A DNA stretch of 64,000 bases from Azolla pinnata (lineage: Eukaryota > Streptophyta > Polypodiopsida > Salviniales > Salviniaceae): contig JBBBWG010029532.1 in the NCBI GenBank assembly GCA_037176905.1, positions 1 to 64,000 of the forward strand, written 5' to 3'. The position numbers were made by a program, and so were the translations under genes. The notes beneath the pieces were generated by a model. It was not told the DNA's origin, did not search any database, and saw only the letters and a list, made by a program, of their open reading frames with translations. Shown here one piece after another: positions 33,319 to 54,262 of the stretch (position 1 is its first letter; every line of letters begins with the position of its first letter).

Positions 33319-34201
33319 GGTTGAGTGGAAGATGTAAAGAAATCGTTTAGAAGATGGGACCAAGAGATTCTCAACCAAAGCCAATGGTTACATACATTCC
33401 TCTCACAACCTCATTGTGCACTCTCAATTGCAATGTTCATCAATAAAATCCTTGAAATCGAGTCATTACTCACAATATCATGTAAAATGTATTGTTTTTT
33501 ATCTCATAGGTCATATTTGACCTGTGAAGATGATAAATCAAATCTTTCTTTCTCTCTCTCCCTCTCTCTCTCTATATATATATGTCATGTATTGGCATCA
33601 AATAATAATGACAAGGCTTGCAAAAGTAACCTGGTAGGTTTTCGAACAACATGCGAAATGATGTGCATTATCTCAAGAAACAATTTGTTGTAGGGATTGA
33701 TCCCAGAGGTAAACAAACCTTAGCGAAAAAAAAAAAACGTTAGTAGCGATGAGTCAAAACGTGAACTAGGGCTTCATGATTTACCACTGTTGAATCTCGA
33801 TGAGAAATACACCAATTACTTGGGTAGAAAAACCTTTATGTTCATGTTATACCCTTCAATTGTTGTCAATAAATCCAAATATGAGGGATGTGAAATAATC
33901 GTGCCACTTCGACAAAGTCAACCTGAGAGATTGATAAACCAATCGACAAAGTTCAGGATTAACCAATGAATTAAGTTGAGAACTTGAGAGATTACCCAAT
34001 CAATTAAGTTGAGAATCTGAGAGATTAACCAAATCAATTAAGATGAGAATACAAAAGAATTTACAGTGCTTTTGCAAAGAGAAAATATCACATACAAATC
34101 AAAATAGAACAGTAAGTGTTGAAAAATATGAAGAAATTGAAGAAGAAGAAAAGAAGAAGAAGAAGAAGAAGAAGAAGAAGAGAACAGAGGAAGAAGAAGA
34201 G
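32590..34201. other. Intergenic between carboxypeptidase and TLDc genes
   Basis: CT runs occur at about 33293-33319 and 33546-33575. A 35-bp degenerate repeat ('gagagattaaccaatcaatt' then 'aagttgagaatct') is present about three times at 33926-34050. A GAA run at about 34139-34190 forms the presumed 5' leader of the TLDc gene. Nothing else recognised. Confidence 0.6.
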
Positions 34202-37200
34202 ATGGGGAACAGAGCATCGCGTCCTACCGAAGATGACGCCAAGGCAGAGTCGGTGAAGGCCATGGAGTCCAGATTCTCCAGCATCGGCCTTCTGTCTGAT
34301 CTTCGCGCTGTTTTCTCCCGTGCCTCTTCCTCCGCTTCTCCTGTAACAACAACGATCGATCGCCCTCTTCTCAAGGTGCGTAACACAAAAGGGGAATTAG
34401 GGGAAGCACCGTTTTCATCCTCCACCCGCCTCCACCATCTCTTCTCCGATGGACTGCTTGGATTATTGTTCCCCAAATCCATCTGTTATTTTTCTTAGCT
34501 AGAGTGCATAGCTGCAGTAGAGAAGCTTTTATTTTTCCTTTTCCTCACGAGCCCCCTCCCCTCCATTTTTTCTCCTATATTTGTTGATGCTTGTGTTTGG
34601 AAACGGAAATGCAACTGAGCAAGAATGATTTTTATGTTCTCTTTTCTTGATAAGAATTTAGGAGTATTTGTTTAACCACAATTAGAAGAAGGCTGATACC
34701 AGATTTTTTTTCCGGCAGCCTTTGGCAGTGATATAATGTATGAGTTTTAGTTTCTTTTTTTCATTTCCAATCATATGGAAGAAAATGTAACTGAGTCGTT
34801 CAGGTTCTTATTTATGTACATGCCTATATATTAGCTGAGAAAATTTCTAGATTTCAGGATACTTCAAATTTGTTTTTTTGTCTTCAAATTCGAGTCTTAA
34901 GACTTGTATACGATTTGTCACTTGTTTGTGTGTTTTTATTTGTGTGCAATCTATAGCGTTCACTTTCTGCAAGTGCAAACATAGCGGAGATATTCTCGTG
35001 AATTTTGAATATTATTCACTTTCAAATTCAGTCTTTTGTCTTCAAATTCATGCTGTTAGACTTCTTTTACGTTTGTTGTCACTGTCTTGGGTAGTTAAGG
35101 ATTTCTTGGGTTTCCTTTTCGACAGGGATTCTTTGAACTTAAAGCCGAATGGCCGGAACCCAAAATATCTGATTTGCTGCTGTTACAACAGAATGTCGCA
35201 TCTGCCATCATAGACACAATCTTTGTGACAGGTGGAGATGGGATTAGCTGGGAGAGTTTCTTGAAGGGCATAGAAAAATGCCATCGTCCAAACATTTCTG
35301 GCAACTTGAAACTTTTGCTCTGTTTTCTGTGTCATCTTCAAAACAGAGCAGCACTACCTACCACATGCAGTTTTTCCGCTGATGACCTTAACCAACCGGA
35401 CGACCTTAGTTTTTCTGGCCATATAAATGTGTCTATGCTACGTGACTTTTTATGGCTATCTTGGCTCATGTGGAGGGATTCTGATACTCGTTCAGTGAAA
35501 TTCTTGGGTCATGAACTGCCAGATGTCCAACCACTTGTGAGATCTGCTCTAAAGGCATGTGTTCTTGTGGACGATCAGCTTCCCATAGAGAAGGTCTACA
35601 AGTGGATGCTTGCTCTCGTACCAGGGCTTTCCCTATCTCTTACCAGCTATGTTCAAGCTCGGTTACATAAAGAAGCTTCTAAGTATAAGGTTTCTCTCTC
35701 TTCTGCATGAAAAGGATATTCGTGCATCATAGGTGTGAATGATCACAGATATCTTTGTTATGGTAGGGACATGTTGCATACAGTTTTTCATCAAGAATAT
35801 TCTGTATTTTGATCTTTGTCAACAATGGCATATGCTTTATTTGAAAATGTTTTTCATTGTTCTATCAGAAACATGAGGCTGAGGCTAGTAAATTAGAAGT
35901 AGGTCAGGTTGCACCCTGTGAATCTACGTCATTGACAACTCAATCTATTTCGAGACATAGACTTTTGACCTCGGGTGTTGCTTGGGCTACTGGACTTTCG
36001 CATCCTGATCAGATTGGTAAGACTTTAGTGTCTTATTCTTTCCACGTGCAAGAAGTCATGGTTCATCTTCTATACAGGTTTTCATCAATTAGACCCACTC
36101 CATTCCTGATTTACTTCGGAGAGCATGCATTCATTCATATTGCTATAACTGTTTTGTATTCTTTCTTTTTTGATTCAAATCAGAGCTTCTTTGCATGGTA
36201 AAGGAATGAATAGATTTTGGGTGAGTGTGGAGGGTTATCAAGGAGCAGCGCTATTCCTTATCCAAGGAAGCACGTCAGAAGAAACTACAGCAAAAAGTTC
36301 AGAGAAGAAAACTTGGCTTGTAGGGGCTTTTATTAAAGATGGTTTTGAAAGCAAGCTTGGTTATTATGGAAGTAAAGGATGCTGCATATATGCGTTAGAT
36401 CCACTAATGCAAGTATTCCGTTCCACTGGTAATTTCACAATTTTTATTCACCCAACAATGAGGACAGAGGATGCCTTAAGTCATAAAACATGTTAGTAAA
36501 TTATTTCTTGATTATTCTTCTCTGGTATGTCTTCCATGTTTGCGAAACGTTTTCCCTCTTAGTGATTGTCAAAAGTGTGTGGAAGCATGGGAAACATGCT
36601 TGAGCAAGCCATTATGGGATCATACTGCTGGACGTAAATATGCAATTGTAATGAAACAAGGATAGTTCCCCAGTTTTTTCGGTTCTAATTATAGAAAAAT
36701 ATGGGATAGCTTATTTGAAAAGAAATTCACATTGTGTTTGACTGAGTGACTGTTGCAAGTGCACAGTTGAGAAAAGATGCAAAGGCTATGGGGATTCCCT
36801 GGAAATTTGTTAACGTTTTGATTTATCTCTGTCAAAATTGGGTGCAAAATTCTCACTGTTAGTAACCAAATTTTCCAGAATGTTGTCTCTAAATTAAGGA
36901 TTCAGAGCAGAACTACTAAGGCCAGAGACCCAGAGAACCCAAGTTATACGTCTTACGTGATTTCTATCTATACCATCTCAAGTTTTAATTTAGTATCCTT
37001 GTGCATAATTGTGCCTTTCTTTGCTATGACACTAGACCTGATGTCTCTATCATTTTATAAGAATTCTGTAGCAGCATCCATGCATGCATATCATTTTCAA
37101 TTAGCGGATCTGATGTTCAGTCCCCTGCAGGAACTGCATCAAATTTCTTGCATACTTCTCCTGCGTCCAGCAACAAAACTTATTTTGGACAAACGAAGAA

Positions 37201-38090
37201 GATAACTGGAATTGGTTTCGGTGGGGAGGTTGGTAAAGAAAGATTATGGATTGATGAGGATTTCACATCTGTGACTGTTCGTCATCATGCTGTTGATAAG
37301 ACATATGAATACGGCCACCTACTTCCAGAGCAAGTTAGTATCTTTCTCTAAAATGTATTTTCAGTGTCAATTGCACAAAAGCAAGTTCAGTCCAAGAACT
37401 TTGATTGATCAACCGATATTTGACAAAAGCACACTTGTACATTCAGATTTCTTACTCATAAGTATTGCATCAATTAAGTTCTTGAACTTGTGTGAGTGGA
37501 ATTAGCCTCAGATATACTGTCCTTTGGAGGACATTGGGGCTATAACTAATATGAAGGACTATAGGATAAGAAAGTGCTCATTCAAATATGCATCATACAC
37601 TTTGTGCCTAACACATCTCTTGTATTTACACATAAAATACCATTAGTTCAAAGACCTTCAACTATGGGTGACATACCTTAGGATTTCATTCCTTTTTGCA
37701 TTTATATATTTAAGATACAGAACAAAAGAAGGGACATTGCTGTAAACTTCGGTATGAGGTTAAGACAGCTTTCTTTTATTATTGTGTTGATATACAGGGG
37801 TATGGCACAGTGGAAGGGAAAGTGCTAGAAGTTGAAGTGTGGGGTATGGGAGGAACTGAAGTAAGAGAGAAACAAGCAAAGCTACAAGAGCGCAAGAACT
37901 TATTCGTAGAGCAGAAACGCAAGGTATCTTCTACATCGTAATGCTATGAAACAAAGAAATCAAGTTCTCTTCTGAGTTTGAGCTTTTGACCATGGGATAG
38001 GTTGACTTGGCGAATTGGGTGGATTCACCTGAGAAAAGAATGATGGACATGGTGTCAGATCCAATGAAATTACAGCGGGAGGAACGATGA
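34202..38090 (+). CDS. TLDc-domain protein, 7 exons, 536 aa
   Basis: Exons are 34202-34375, 35126-35689, 35869-36077, 36184-36428, 37131-37333, 37798-37923 and 38001-38090, phases consistent throughout. The N-terminus MGNRAS is a good N-myristoylation signal. The TLDc domain spans roughly residues 250-480, with 'LLYRASLHGKGMNRFW', 'YYGSKGCCIYALDP', 'GIGFGGEVGKERLWIDED' and 'RHHAVDKTYEYGHLLPEQ'. The protein ends in a basic/coiled tail with 'EVEVWGMGG' and 'NWVDSPEKRMMDMVSDP'. It resembles the plant TLD protein group of about 540 aa (Arabidopsis At5g39590-like). TLDc domains are tied to V-ATPase regulation and oxidative-stress resistance in animals and fungi; a role in plants is not established. 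The V-ATPase A gene lies two genes to the right, probably by coincidence. The apparent GT at 36017 is read through, because the frame continues to 36077 and yields the expected junction. Confidence 0.92.
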
Positions 38091-39206
38091 TGATTACAAC
38101 AATTGAAATTGTTGAAAATGACAAATTTCACTTGGTACTGAAGAAGACTCTCAACATCTAGCTTATTTATGTAGTATATACTAGTATTTCTCTCCTCCAG
38201 TTACGTACAGATTGAAATAATGATGAAATACAAGGAACCTTACTTCTAATGGGCTTTTGAGGGTTTTAGTGTGCTCAACCAATTGAGATTTGAGAAAATA
38301 GCATTGTTTATATCTTATCTGTTGCTGAAGATTCACGTGAGCAAACATAGCTAAACATGTATCCTATGCCAAGCAGCTCGCTGGCATAACTGTCCAGATA
38401 CATTTGAGGTTGTATAATTGTTGAAGAGTACTGATGAGTTACGTGTGCATGAAACTGGAAAGAATTGTCTGTCGCTTTCGAAGAATGATAGCTGAAATTT
38501 TCTGGTGTATTGACATGCTAAGCATTCGATAATGACATTCTTAAGCACTTTGATCCAAATGGTTTGCAATTTATTTTTCGAGTCACAAAAGAGTTTCACA
38601 TAACCAATACACACAATGATGTAAATAGAATGGTTACATTGAAAGATACGATCCTCCAACGTGGAGGGATCAAATGCTTCATCATTAGTGACATCATTAA
38701 ATGGAAAAATTCATACAATAACATATAGTGGGCAAGACAGATTTCAAGGTCGAGACAGTCTCTTCATTTCAGTCATTATGAGTGTAAACGGCCCATTGAT
38801 ACATATTAAGGCATGAATACTGGCCTCATTCGTCATTAATAAACCATAAAGGTCCAAATTAAAATTATAGTTTAATCTAAATCCATCATCAAGTTTATAG
38901 GGAACCTAACCCAATCTCATGCTCATGCTAGTATATTCAAAGTATATCTGCTATGGGATTTACTGTGGTTTTTGTACATTACTATCTGCAATGCACACTG
39001 GATAGAACATTTTAGATACACTTCGATAATAGACAAAGTCTTATCACAGAAATCGTTCATTATTTGCCTTTCTGCTAAAGCATAGAAAACAAATCACAAG
39101 GAGAAGATAAGCTGATAATGGCTTCTCCAAAAGAATTTTCGACCTTGGGTTGTGTCTCTCAACATTTTTCGACCTCTAGATGTATTCCTAAAAAAATTTA
39201 GTGAAA
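38091..39206. other. Convergent intergenic region between TLDc and ATP23 genes
   Basis: About 1.1 kb of AT-rich sequence that must hold both 3' ends. No other feature seen. Confidence 0.5.
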
Positions 39207-42200
39207 TTATGGAACTCTGTCGAAAGGCTTTGTGTCTTTGTAGCAAGTATCCCATACTTTGTCGATAGAATCTTTGACAGCAGCCTCTGAACAGAATGGA
39301 TTCAATGAAACTGACTTTGTAGCCCGTCGTCGCACACAATCCTGTAAGGATAAATTTGAGAAACAGATGTCCATAGATATTGTGTATACTCATGCAATAA
39401 TATGCAACTGTTTACAAAAACTACATTCAGGTATGGATGATAGGCAATGGGGATACTGAGAAAAGAACAATATGGGTAATTTTAAGAATAACAAGGGGAA
39501 TGTGAGAAAGAAATTTCAAATGTACAAGCTGATGATACCACCATAGATGCCGAGAAAACAAATCATATTGATCATGATAAGAAAGCTAAAACATAATGTG
39601 GAGACACCAGTGATGTAAAATTAATACAGTGATGATAACGATAATGTTGCAAGCTACAAAACTGTTCACTTCAGAATAAATTCCTTGTTCCAACTATTTG
39701 AGGACATAAATTTTAAGCCAGCCAGTACAAAAATGACGGACCTGGTGATGTTTGCAAATATCAAAGTAACCCCTCAGCATTTCCCTCTTGAAGTGGCAAT
39801 CTCCACTAAGATTTCCAGCTCGGATCTACATTACATGCCAAATCCAATTTCTCTGAATTTCCAAACATCCAAGGGCACATTAAACTTCTTGAACCATTTC
39901 AAAGTTTTCATGAATTTCTTCACCGATGGGTATCAACAACTTCACTGTTCTATTTTCCATGGCAAAAGAAAAGTTGAGGATACTCCATAAAACTACAATG
40001 ATTCAAGCCATCTACCTAAGCTGGGTAGCAATTTAAAGGAGATGCAGGAACACACATTAAATCTCTCGTACACTCCTGCATTTGATTTCTGGAAATGTCC
40101 AGAATCCTAGAATGAAATCATATTCACAAGGCAGGTTATATTTTTCACATTAGAGGATGAATCACTGCCTTTCGAATAAGAAAGTAAGACAGTTAAAGAG
40201 GTTCTAAATAAATGGGATTCGAAATATAGAACACAAGCATTCATTGGCTTTATTCTTCTAAGAAATTTCGACAGGTTCCAGTCAATGTCTGCAGGAGAAC
40301 AGGATTAACTGCACATTTCACAGCAACATTTGGAGAAAAGACCATTGCAGCTACTTTTGGGGAGATGGAGTCAGTAATGTTCATGCCTATGACGTTCTGA
40401 ATAAGATCATGTTGCTGGAATGGAGCTCAAGCAAAGGAGTTCGAGTTATTTGTAATGTAAATGCAAATCAGATAGCAAATACATGAGAATCATGATTGAC
40501 TTTACACACGAAACTCATAACTGAAGTACTTATCAGAGACACAATCGTGCAGATTGAAGGTTCCAGTCACATTTGGCAGGCCAACAGTGGTCATGCATAT
40601 TTCTCACCCACTTTAGATGATTTCAGTAATTGAGATATATCTTAATGTTTTAATAGAAATAAGAGTGAGTTATACCTGACAAATAAGTGTGTATACAAAT
40701 ATCACAGTTATCACTAATATCTAAATTTATAATGAAATAATCTGCACATAACTCAAATAGTATATTTGTAATTACATAAATCAATGTAGAAGACAGAAAA
40801 AGAGATAACAATGCATTATATGTCCTGTAAGAACAAACGAGAGATTACAAGATAAACATATAAGAAAATTCTCAGAATTTTGAATAAAATGCTTATCTTT
40901 AATGCAATGATACGCTAAATTTGGCATACAGGACTGTAATATTTTACCTCACTGCAAGCATGATGAGCACAATTTGTCCAATCCAGATTGGCTGCTGTGC
41001 ATTGGTCATAAGCATGTATGAGTTCATGGATTATAGTCTGATCAACCTCATCTTGGAATAAGACAGAATCGCTGCAGACTGTAATCTAGCACACACAAAA
41101 CCAAAGAACAAAGATAGACGAAATATTCACATACTTGTAAGAAGAGATACTCATCAAAATGCAAAATACACAAGCTACAACCAATATGATTTCATCATTT
41201 TAATTTTCTTGCATCCTTTCCAAATAGTCACAGTTACTAATAATGTATCACATATACCACATCTTCAGAGAAGGTCAGAAAATCTACCTCATAAAGTTTA
41301 TATGTTTATACCAGAAGTCTTTAGTATGAAACATTTATGAACAACCCTGTCCATGTATGAATTTATGAACATGTGCATGCATGTACAACATCATCACTCT
41401 ATGGTGTAGACATTTGTGCATACATGACAATTAAGCATTACTTCTCAATGATGGTCGTCTCTTCACTTTTTATGAACATCCTTCCAAAATAAAGTAAAAG
41501 CACAATGCATCAATGAGGAGAAACGCATACCCCTCCACCCCCATCATAACCTCCAGCAGTAGCCCGACCACAAACCTTTGCCTTGAAAAATTTCCGCCCC
41601 ACTGGACATCCAGCCTTCTCGAGTGATTCCCTCATAAATTTAACCTTCGAATCTGATAGAAATTCAGCCAGAGTAGAGGAGACATAGTTAACACAATGAA
41701 GGGAGAGCATTGAGAATAGCAGAAAGAAATTTTATGTGATACAAAGCACAGAGTGTAATACATTCTTCTAGAAGTCAAATTAATGCTTCAATGCTATTCA
41801 TACAAAGTTGTGATTGCAAAAGTTGTAATACTATTTTTATAAAAGCCACAGTGATGTTCCTATGCAATTCGTAGAAATTAGTGAGAGAAAGATGTGATAC
41901 TATTTTCATAGAAGTCACGTTAATATTTCAAGGCTATTGGTAGCAATTTCTGAGTGAGATATTATAGAAGTCACACTAATGTTTCATGATACTAATTTGA
42001 TACTGCGGGGAAGTTTCATAACTCCCTAGCTTGTTAAAACTACAATACACCCATGACCTCAGATTGTGATATGAAGAAAATATAACATATTATGCATTAT
42101 GTAAAAATAATGCTCAATAAAAGATCCATAATGGACCATGAATGCTTTTCAATCTAGCATTCACATGAACCAGAAGGTGCCAAATGCAAATCAAATTTTT

Positions 42201-43240
42201 TATCTTGCAAGTTTGACATGTCCAGGAATAAAACAAACTCTAACACTTCCTTGCATTTTATGTGTTTCCCACTCATTTTCTATTATCTCACGCAAGAAAC
42301 AACTATGGGGGTTACACAGTTCTCCGAACAGTATCCTGAAGCCTCAAGCGAAAATTCTGAAGGAATACAGGATGCATACAATAAGTTACACACTTCAGAA
42401 AGTGGCTCTTTTACTTGAGGCATACTTAAAACACTGCTCGTATTCCCAAAATGAAATAAATCACATTTTAAAGCATATCTCGAGTAGAATCATGAATTCA
42501 TAGAAAGCAGTAGAGACTGAACAATAAATTGATGTGTTTATATCCAAAAACTCATTTTGTCAATAAATATGTGAGGAGTTATAGCCTTAACACTGTGTTT
42601 TTGTACAAGCCGCACAATATTGGGATGATTTAGCTTGATTATAAGAAACACATAATCACATCCTATCTGAGTTTTATACAACTGAGGATGTCAAACCATC
42701 GGTTGTTTCTTTTTCGAGGCACAGTTAGTCTTCCTATATAAAAGTGTATCTTTTACTACTTAAGCAGGCAGAACAAGTCCATGAAAAATCTGCACAATTT
42801 AGTCCATCGAAACTAAACGAGCTTTTCAATTACCAGGGAGAAAATCCAATTGAACTATCAGGAATCCACGGCTGCTTGTTTTCTCCTCATACGAGAACCA
42901 GAGAATAGTGGAAAACATTTTAAAAAATGTACACGGGGAAAGATCAAATGAGCGGTGGTCAATAGAAAAGAATGAACTGCGCGCGCGTGTGTGTGTGTGA
43001 GAGAGAGAAAGAGAGATGAGACAGCTAAAATTCCGAATCAAGCACCGTGAAACTTGGCATAGAGGGGTGAAGATGAAGCAAATGCGCGTGAGCAGAATGG
43101 AAAACAAGTCTGCTCTTTTTCTTGATTGATGCCGGTTGTTGCAAATACTCACTGTTCTGAAGGGAATGGTCGATCATCTGCTCCGCGTGCTCGAGAGTGG
43201 TGCCATAGCGGGGCTCGGATGTGGGCTCCTTCGATTCCAT
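39207..43240 (-). CDS. ATP23: Mitochondrial inner-membrane metalloprotease ATP23 (Ku70-binding family), 5 exons, 188 aa
   Basis: Minus-strand exons are 43240-43153, 41652-41531, 41085-40948, 39825-39742 and 39341-39207; phases 1, 0, 0, 0 all fit. The joined protein reads across junctions as expected for the family: 'KVKFMRESLEKAGCPVGRKF', then TAGGYDGGGG|ITVCSDS, the zinc site HELIH (residues 90-94) within 'QDEVDQTIIHELIHAYDQC', 'NLDWTNCAHHACSE', 'IRAGNLSGDCHFKREMLRGY' and the tail 'VWDTCYKDTKPFDRVP'. ATP23 processes and helps assemble ATP-synthase subunit Atp6 in yeast and works in the intermembrane space; many conserved cysteines fit that place. Length is close to plant homologues. The Met at 43240 was chosen; an in-frame upstream Met (43360) would add 40 residues. 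The gene is easily missed because each exon is tiny and introns reach 1.5 kb. Confidence 0.93.
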
Positions 43241-43756
43241 GGAGCAGGAGCAGAAGGAGCAAGAGATTTCATGGAGAGCAAAAACCTTCTTCCTCTTCCA
43301 CAAATCGCCCACAAAGAGGTTTCCATTAATTCTCCAAAATGCCCCTGCCTTTGTATTCATTCTCCTTCATAAGAAGAAGATGAAGAAAAAAATCCTGGTA
43401 TTCATTTTCTGCAGATCTGATTCCATTCTGATCAGATGATGATGATGATGATGATGATGATGAGAGAAGCTTTTCCCCATGGCATGAAAGAAAGTTTTTG
43501 AATCATGCAATTTGAAGAAAATCATACGCCGTGTCGAGCATATAATCGAGCAAGAAACCCCACGATCGGATCCGATCGCTGCGTAGCGATGCGTGTCCGA
43601 ATGCCCGTAACAACAACGATCGCTCGCTGTAGACGCGAGGTTGAAACAAGTCGATTGCCGTCATCCAGCTCTATGTACTGATGAGTGGGTCATTTTGTCT
43701 CTCGGTACTAGTGAATACAGTGCTATTTCATGGAACGATTGGGCTAAACAACGGGG

Positions 43757-43876
43757 TGTTGTCCGTGTCGTCCGATTGTGTACAGGTGAAAGCAAGTTAT
43801 TACGTTGCTGGATTGTTGTCCATGCCGTCTGGTTGTGTACAGATACAAGCGAGTTATTACGTTGCTGGATAAGACC
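43757..43876. repeat. 60-bp tandem duplication
   Basis: Two adjacent copies share 'gttgtcc.tg.cgtc.g.ttg' then 'tgtacag' and end in 'agttattacgttgctggat'. They differ at about eight positions. Confidence 0.85.
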
Positions 43877-45326
43877 ATTTCGGTCCAATGACGATCTCTC
43901 GATATCGACAAAGACTCGCTATTTCATGGATCGATTAGATTATATGCTCGATGACTAAACCCAGAACCCCATACAGACGAACCTTAGCAGTTGCTCTTGA
44001 ACTCGTAACCTGACTTTTATCGTTTGTATCTAAATCGACATATTCCTAGTTTAAGCATCGCAATCGGCGGAACTCGTCTTTAAAGAAAAGAAAGGAGGGT
44101 AATATTATGGGCGTTTCATGACCGTTGTGATCATTCTGAAATGTTGGACACATAATCTCCTCTAGTTACATATATGTGTATATATATGCATGTCAACATA
44201 TTCAAGAAGTTGTGATCAATTAATTCTATTCGATGCATGCGCCCGTTTTTTCCTGTAGCAGCATGTAGATATGACAGGAGAAGAAAGGGAGCAGCCAAAG
44301 TATACGGCGATGTGAAGACCGAATTTGTCAGCTTGTAGAACGGCAAAGAATATGAGCATGTTCCGATGGATTATTCTTCTCAGCCAACTGGAGACTGAGA
44401 TCCAGATAAAGGCGACAAGCTCGCGATTCACAAGAGCATGCATGATTCTTGCATTCGATGAATAATCGGCCGTCGATGAGATCGCTGCGCAATGGCCATG
44501 ACATGTCGCTTCGGTATTCATGTTTTCGATCGATCGCGTTCTCTGTTCGAGCTAAGCCTTTTTGATCTTTTTATCTTTTTTATCATCTGCTATTGCTGGT
44601 GAGGGAAGGGCATTTTTGATATTTCCCCCAAAAGTAGTGGAGGCGACGTGGGGATATTTTTATTCACTAACTATACAATTTCAAGCTCTTGAAAAATTTG
44701 AGGCCCATCTTTTCAAAACATAATTTGCAGGCTCCAGAAAATCAAAACAAAGAAACGCAACAAAACAGCAGATTTAGTTTGCATCTGAGTGAAAATGGAA
44801 GAAAAAACGGAATTGAACTTCCATCAAAGGCAATTCCAACGAAAACCAAATTTCAAAAAGAAGCATTTTGAAATTGAAAAGTTGCTGAAATCCTTGAATT
44901 TGAGAACGACAGAAACTGGAAATAAAAATTTGGGAAAGAGGAATGAAATTCAGAAAGACACCAGGACAAAAAAACACACCAGAATATCTGCATTGAAAAA
45001 GAAGAGAAAATCGGTAAAACTTTAATGCCGAATTTATGAATTGATGAGAGCTAAAAGCTGAGCACAATGAAATTACAAATACAAATAAAATGGCGCTGTT
45101 TTGAATAAAAATTCGACTTTTAACAAGCTAATTTAGAAGTAGAGAAGTGAAATATGAATCTAAGTTTGGGAAGAAAACAAGAGAGAAAGGAACAATAATT
45201 AGAACCAAAATAAAAGTCTTTTTGGACTTATTATATGTATGTAGGAAGATGATGGAGAAGAGGAAGAAGGAGGCGGCTAAGACTCTGTTTCTTCTTCCTC
45301 TTCATACCCTCTGTTTTCTCTCTGTC

Positions 45327-45336
45327 AAACCCTAAA
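45327..45336 (+). promoter_or_regulatory. Telo-box in V-ATPase A leader
   Basis: AAACCCTAAA lies 38 bp before the V-ATPase A start codon in a CT-rich leader. Telo-boxes are common near transcription starts of plant housekeeping genes. Confidence 0.55.
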
Positions 45337-45373
45337 TCAATTCTCTTTCTTCTACCTATCTAGGTTCTAAACC

Positions 45374-52771
<7,398 letters not shown>

Positions 52772-53722
52772 GTGACGAAATTTGTTTTTTTGCATGTTTG
52801 CTGTATATTATTTCGGTACTGCAGGATTCTACAAAGTGAGTTTCTGGGCTCAAAAATCTTTTCTTTTTTGAGGCTGGGAATAAGGGCTGTGGATTTTTTT
52901 TTTTATCGAGTCCCCATTTGGATAGATGACACTGATCATATGTAAAAATAATTGATAAAAGGACCCCATTTTGGTGAAAAAGAATCTGGCAGTTTACTGA
53001 TTCATTACAAGGTTGACTGGCACACAATGTCAACGCTTCAGAAAATCTCAGCCACTTGTACTTAAATAAAATGCAGTGTCTATTTTGATGCATACATTTT
53101 GACGGCTTGTGTCTACTGCTGTATCTTCTCATATGATGAATTGAAAAAGTTTGAACCACACTGCAAGTTTAGGGTTTGGTTGACATAATAAATGTTTTAT
53201 GAAGCAAGCTCTGATTGCAGACCTAGACAGTTCAAAACTTAACTTACTGACCAGCTTACAAGTTTTTGGTTGAATTCCAAGAAGAGGATCAATGGAAATT
53301 TCTGGTCGTTACGATAAGGTTCTCAAGAAAAAAACCGTATGCAGGTTTGCAACAGGGAATGCATATTGTTTTGGCATTTGGGTTTGCTTATGATGGGATG
53401 TGGTTTTCAGCACAATGTCATTTCTCCATGGCTTCTAAACCCTAAACCCCTGGGGAGTTCCATATTATTCTCCAATGCAAGTTGCAACAACTATACCAAA
53501 CATCTCCAGCAGATCGAAATCGACAAAATAGAACGTACTTTTAGATCGTTAATTCGAGTTCGAAGTTGGCTGATTAAGATTTTTGTCTCTGATTTGCTTG
53601 ATTTGCTTGTGTTTTCCTTTTTTCCTTCTGAAAAGAAACCAAGATTCCACTCGGTACCAACTGATCAGTCAGGTCTTGAATGGTGGATGAGCCATTGGTG
53701 AGTAATGTTGAAATCTGTCTGG

Positions 53723-53775
53723 TTTAGGATTTAGGGTTTAGTTAGGGTTTAGGGTTTAGGATTTTAGGGTTAGAG
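53723..53775. repeat. Degenerate interstitial telomere-type repeats (TTTAGGG)
   Basis: About six units of TTTAGGG and one-step variants (TTTAGGA, GTTAGGG) occur in tandem. Isolated matches also occur at about 53169 and 53441 (reverse orientation). The unit is the common plant telomere repeat. Confidence 0.85.
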
Positions 53776-53975
53776 TCTGCTCAGAACGAAAAGAAAATGA
53801 AATCTGGAAAAAAAAAACAAGCGTTGCTTTTTAATTTTTGTTTTTCTTTTGGGTGGTGATCTGTTTCACTCCTGCTTTTTTTTTTGTCAGAAAACGCAGA
53901 AAAACAGGGGATGCAAGAGAACGCAGGTGGTATGTTGCTGGAGATCTCTGATGCTCCAGAAAGCAATCCACGTCT

Positions 53976-53983
53976 TATAAATA
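53976..53983 (+). promoter_or_regulatory. TATA box of the tail-anchored protein gene
   Basis: TATAAATA is followed by a GA-rich leader (about 54020-54050) and lies 280 bp before the assigned start codon. A leader intron is possible. Confidence 0.6.
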
Positions 53984-54262
53984 GCTTCAGATGTGATCTG
54001 AGCAGCAGCGCCAGACAGCAAACTGAGAGAGCGAGAGAGAGAAAGAGAGATTCTTGTTCAGTGCTTACACTACCCATATCTGTTTCTTTGTCCATCTGTG
54101 ATAATCTTCTTCCTACAGTGTTCAGTTTGATCTCCTCCTCGTAACAGTGATTTCCAGAAGAAGAAGAAGAAAACCCAAGGCATAGAAGAAGAAATCCTTG
54201 GAGTTTGCACCGGACCACTGTTCCAGAAGAAGAAGAAATCCTTGGAGTTTGCACCGGACCTG

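Larger units (their letters stand above)
43241..45373. other. Divergent intergenic region between ATP23 and V-ATPase A genes
   Basis: It contains a GAT run (about 43437-43462), the 60-bp duplication at 43757-43876 and AT-rich sequence with poor coding potential. A CT-rich leader with a telo-box directly precedes the V-ATPase start. No further gene is supported. Confidence 0.55.
52772..54262. other. Intergenic with promoter of the tail-anchored protein gene
   Basis: It holds the V-ATPase A 3' end, telomere-like repeats (53723-53775) and, further right, a TATA box and GA-rich leader. The stretch 54190-54262 carries a roughly 50-bp duplication of 'tccttggagtttgcaccgga' that continues into the first exon. 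Confidence 0.6.

Noticed and set aside
36011-36190. Splice donor at 36017 in the TLDc gene
   Set aside because: Using it breaks the frame. Reading on to the GT at 36078 gives the expected 'LLYRASLHGKG' junction.
41000-41085. Acceptor ACAG before TCTGCAGC for ATP23 exon 3
   Set aside because: It puts the exon out of phase with the previous donor; the TAG eight bases upstream (exon start 41085) fits phase and family alignment.
44131-44871. Frames between ATP23 and V-ATPase A
   Set aside because: Low-complexity Lys/Asn-rich or unmatched sequence on both strands, with no splice or promoter support.
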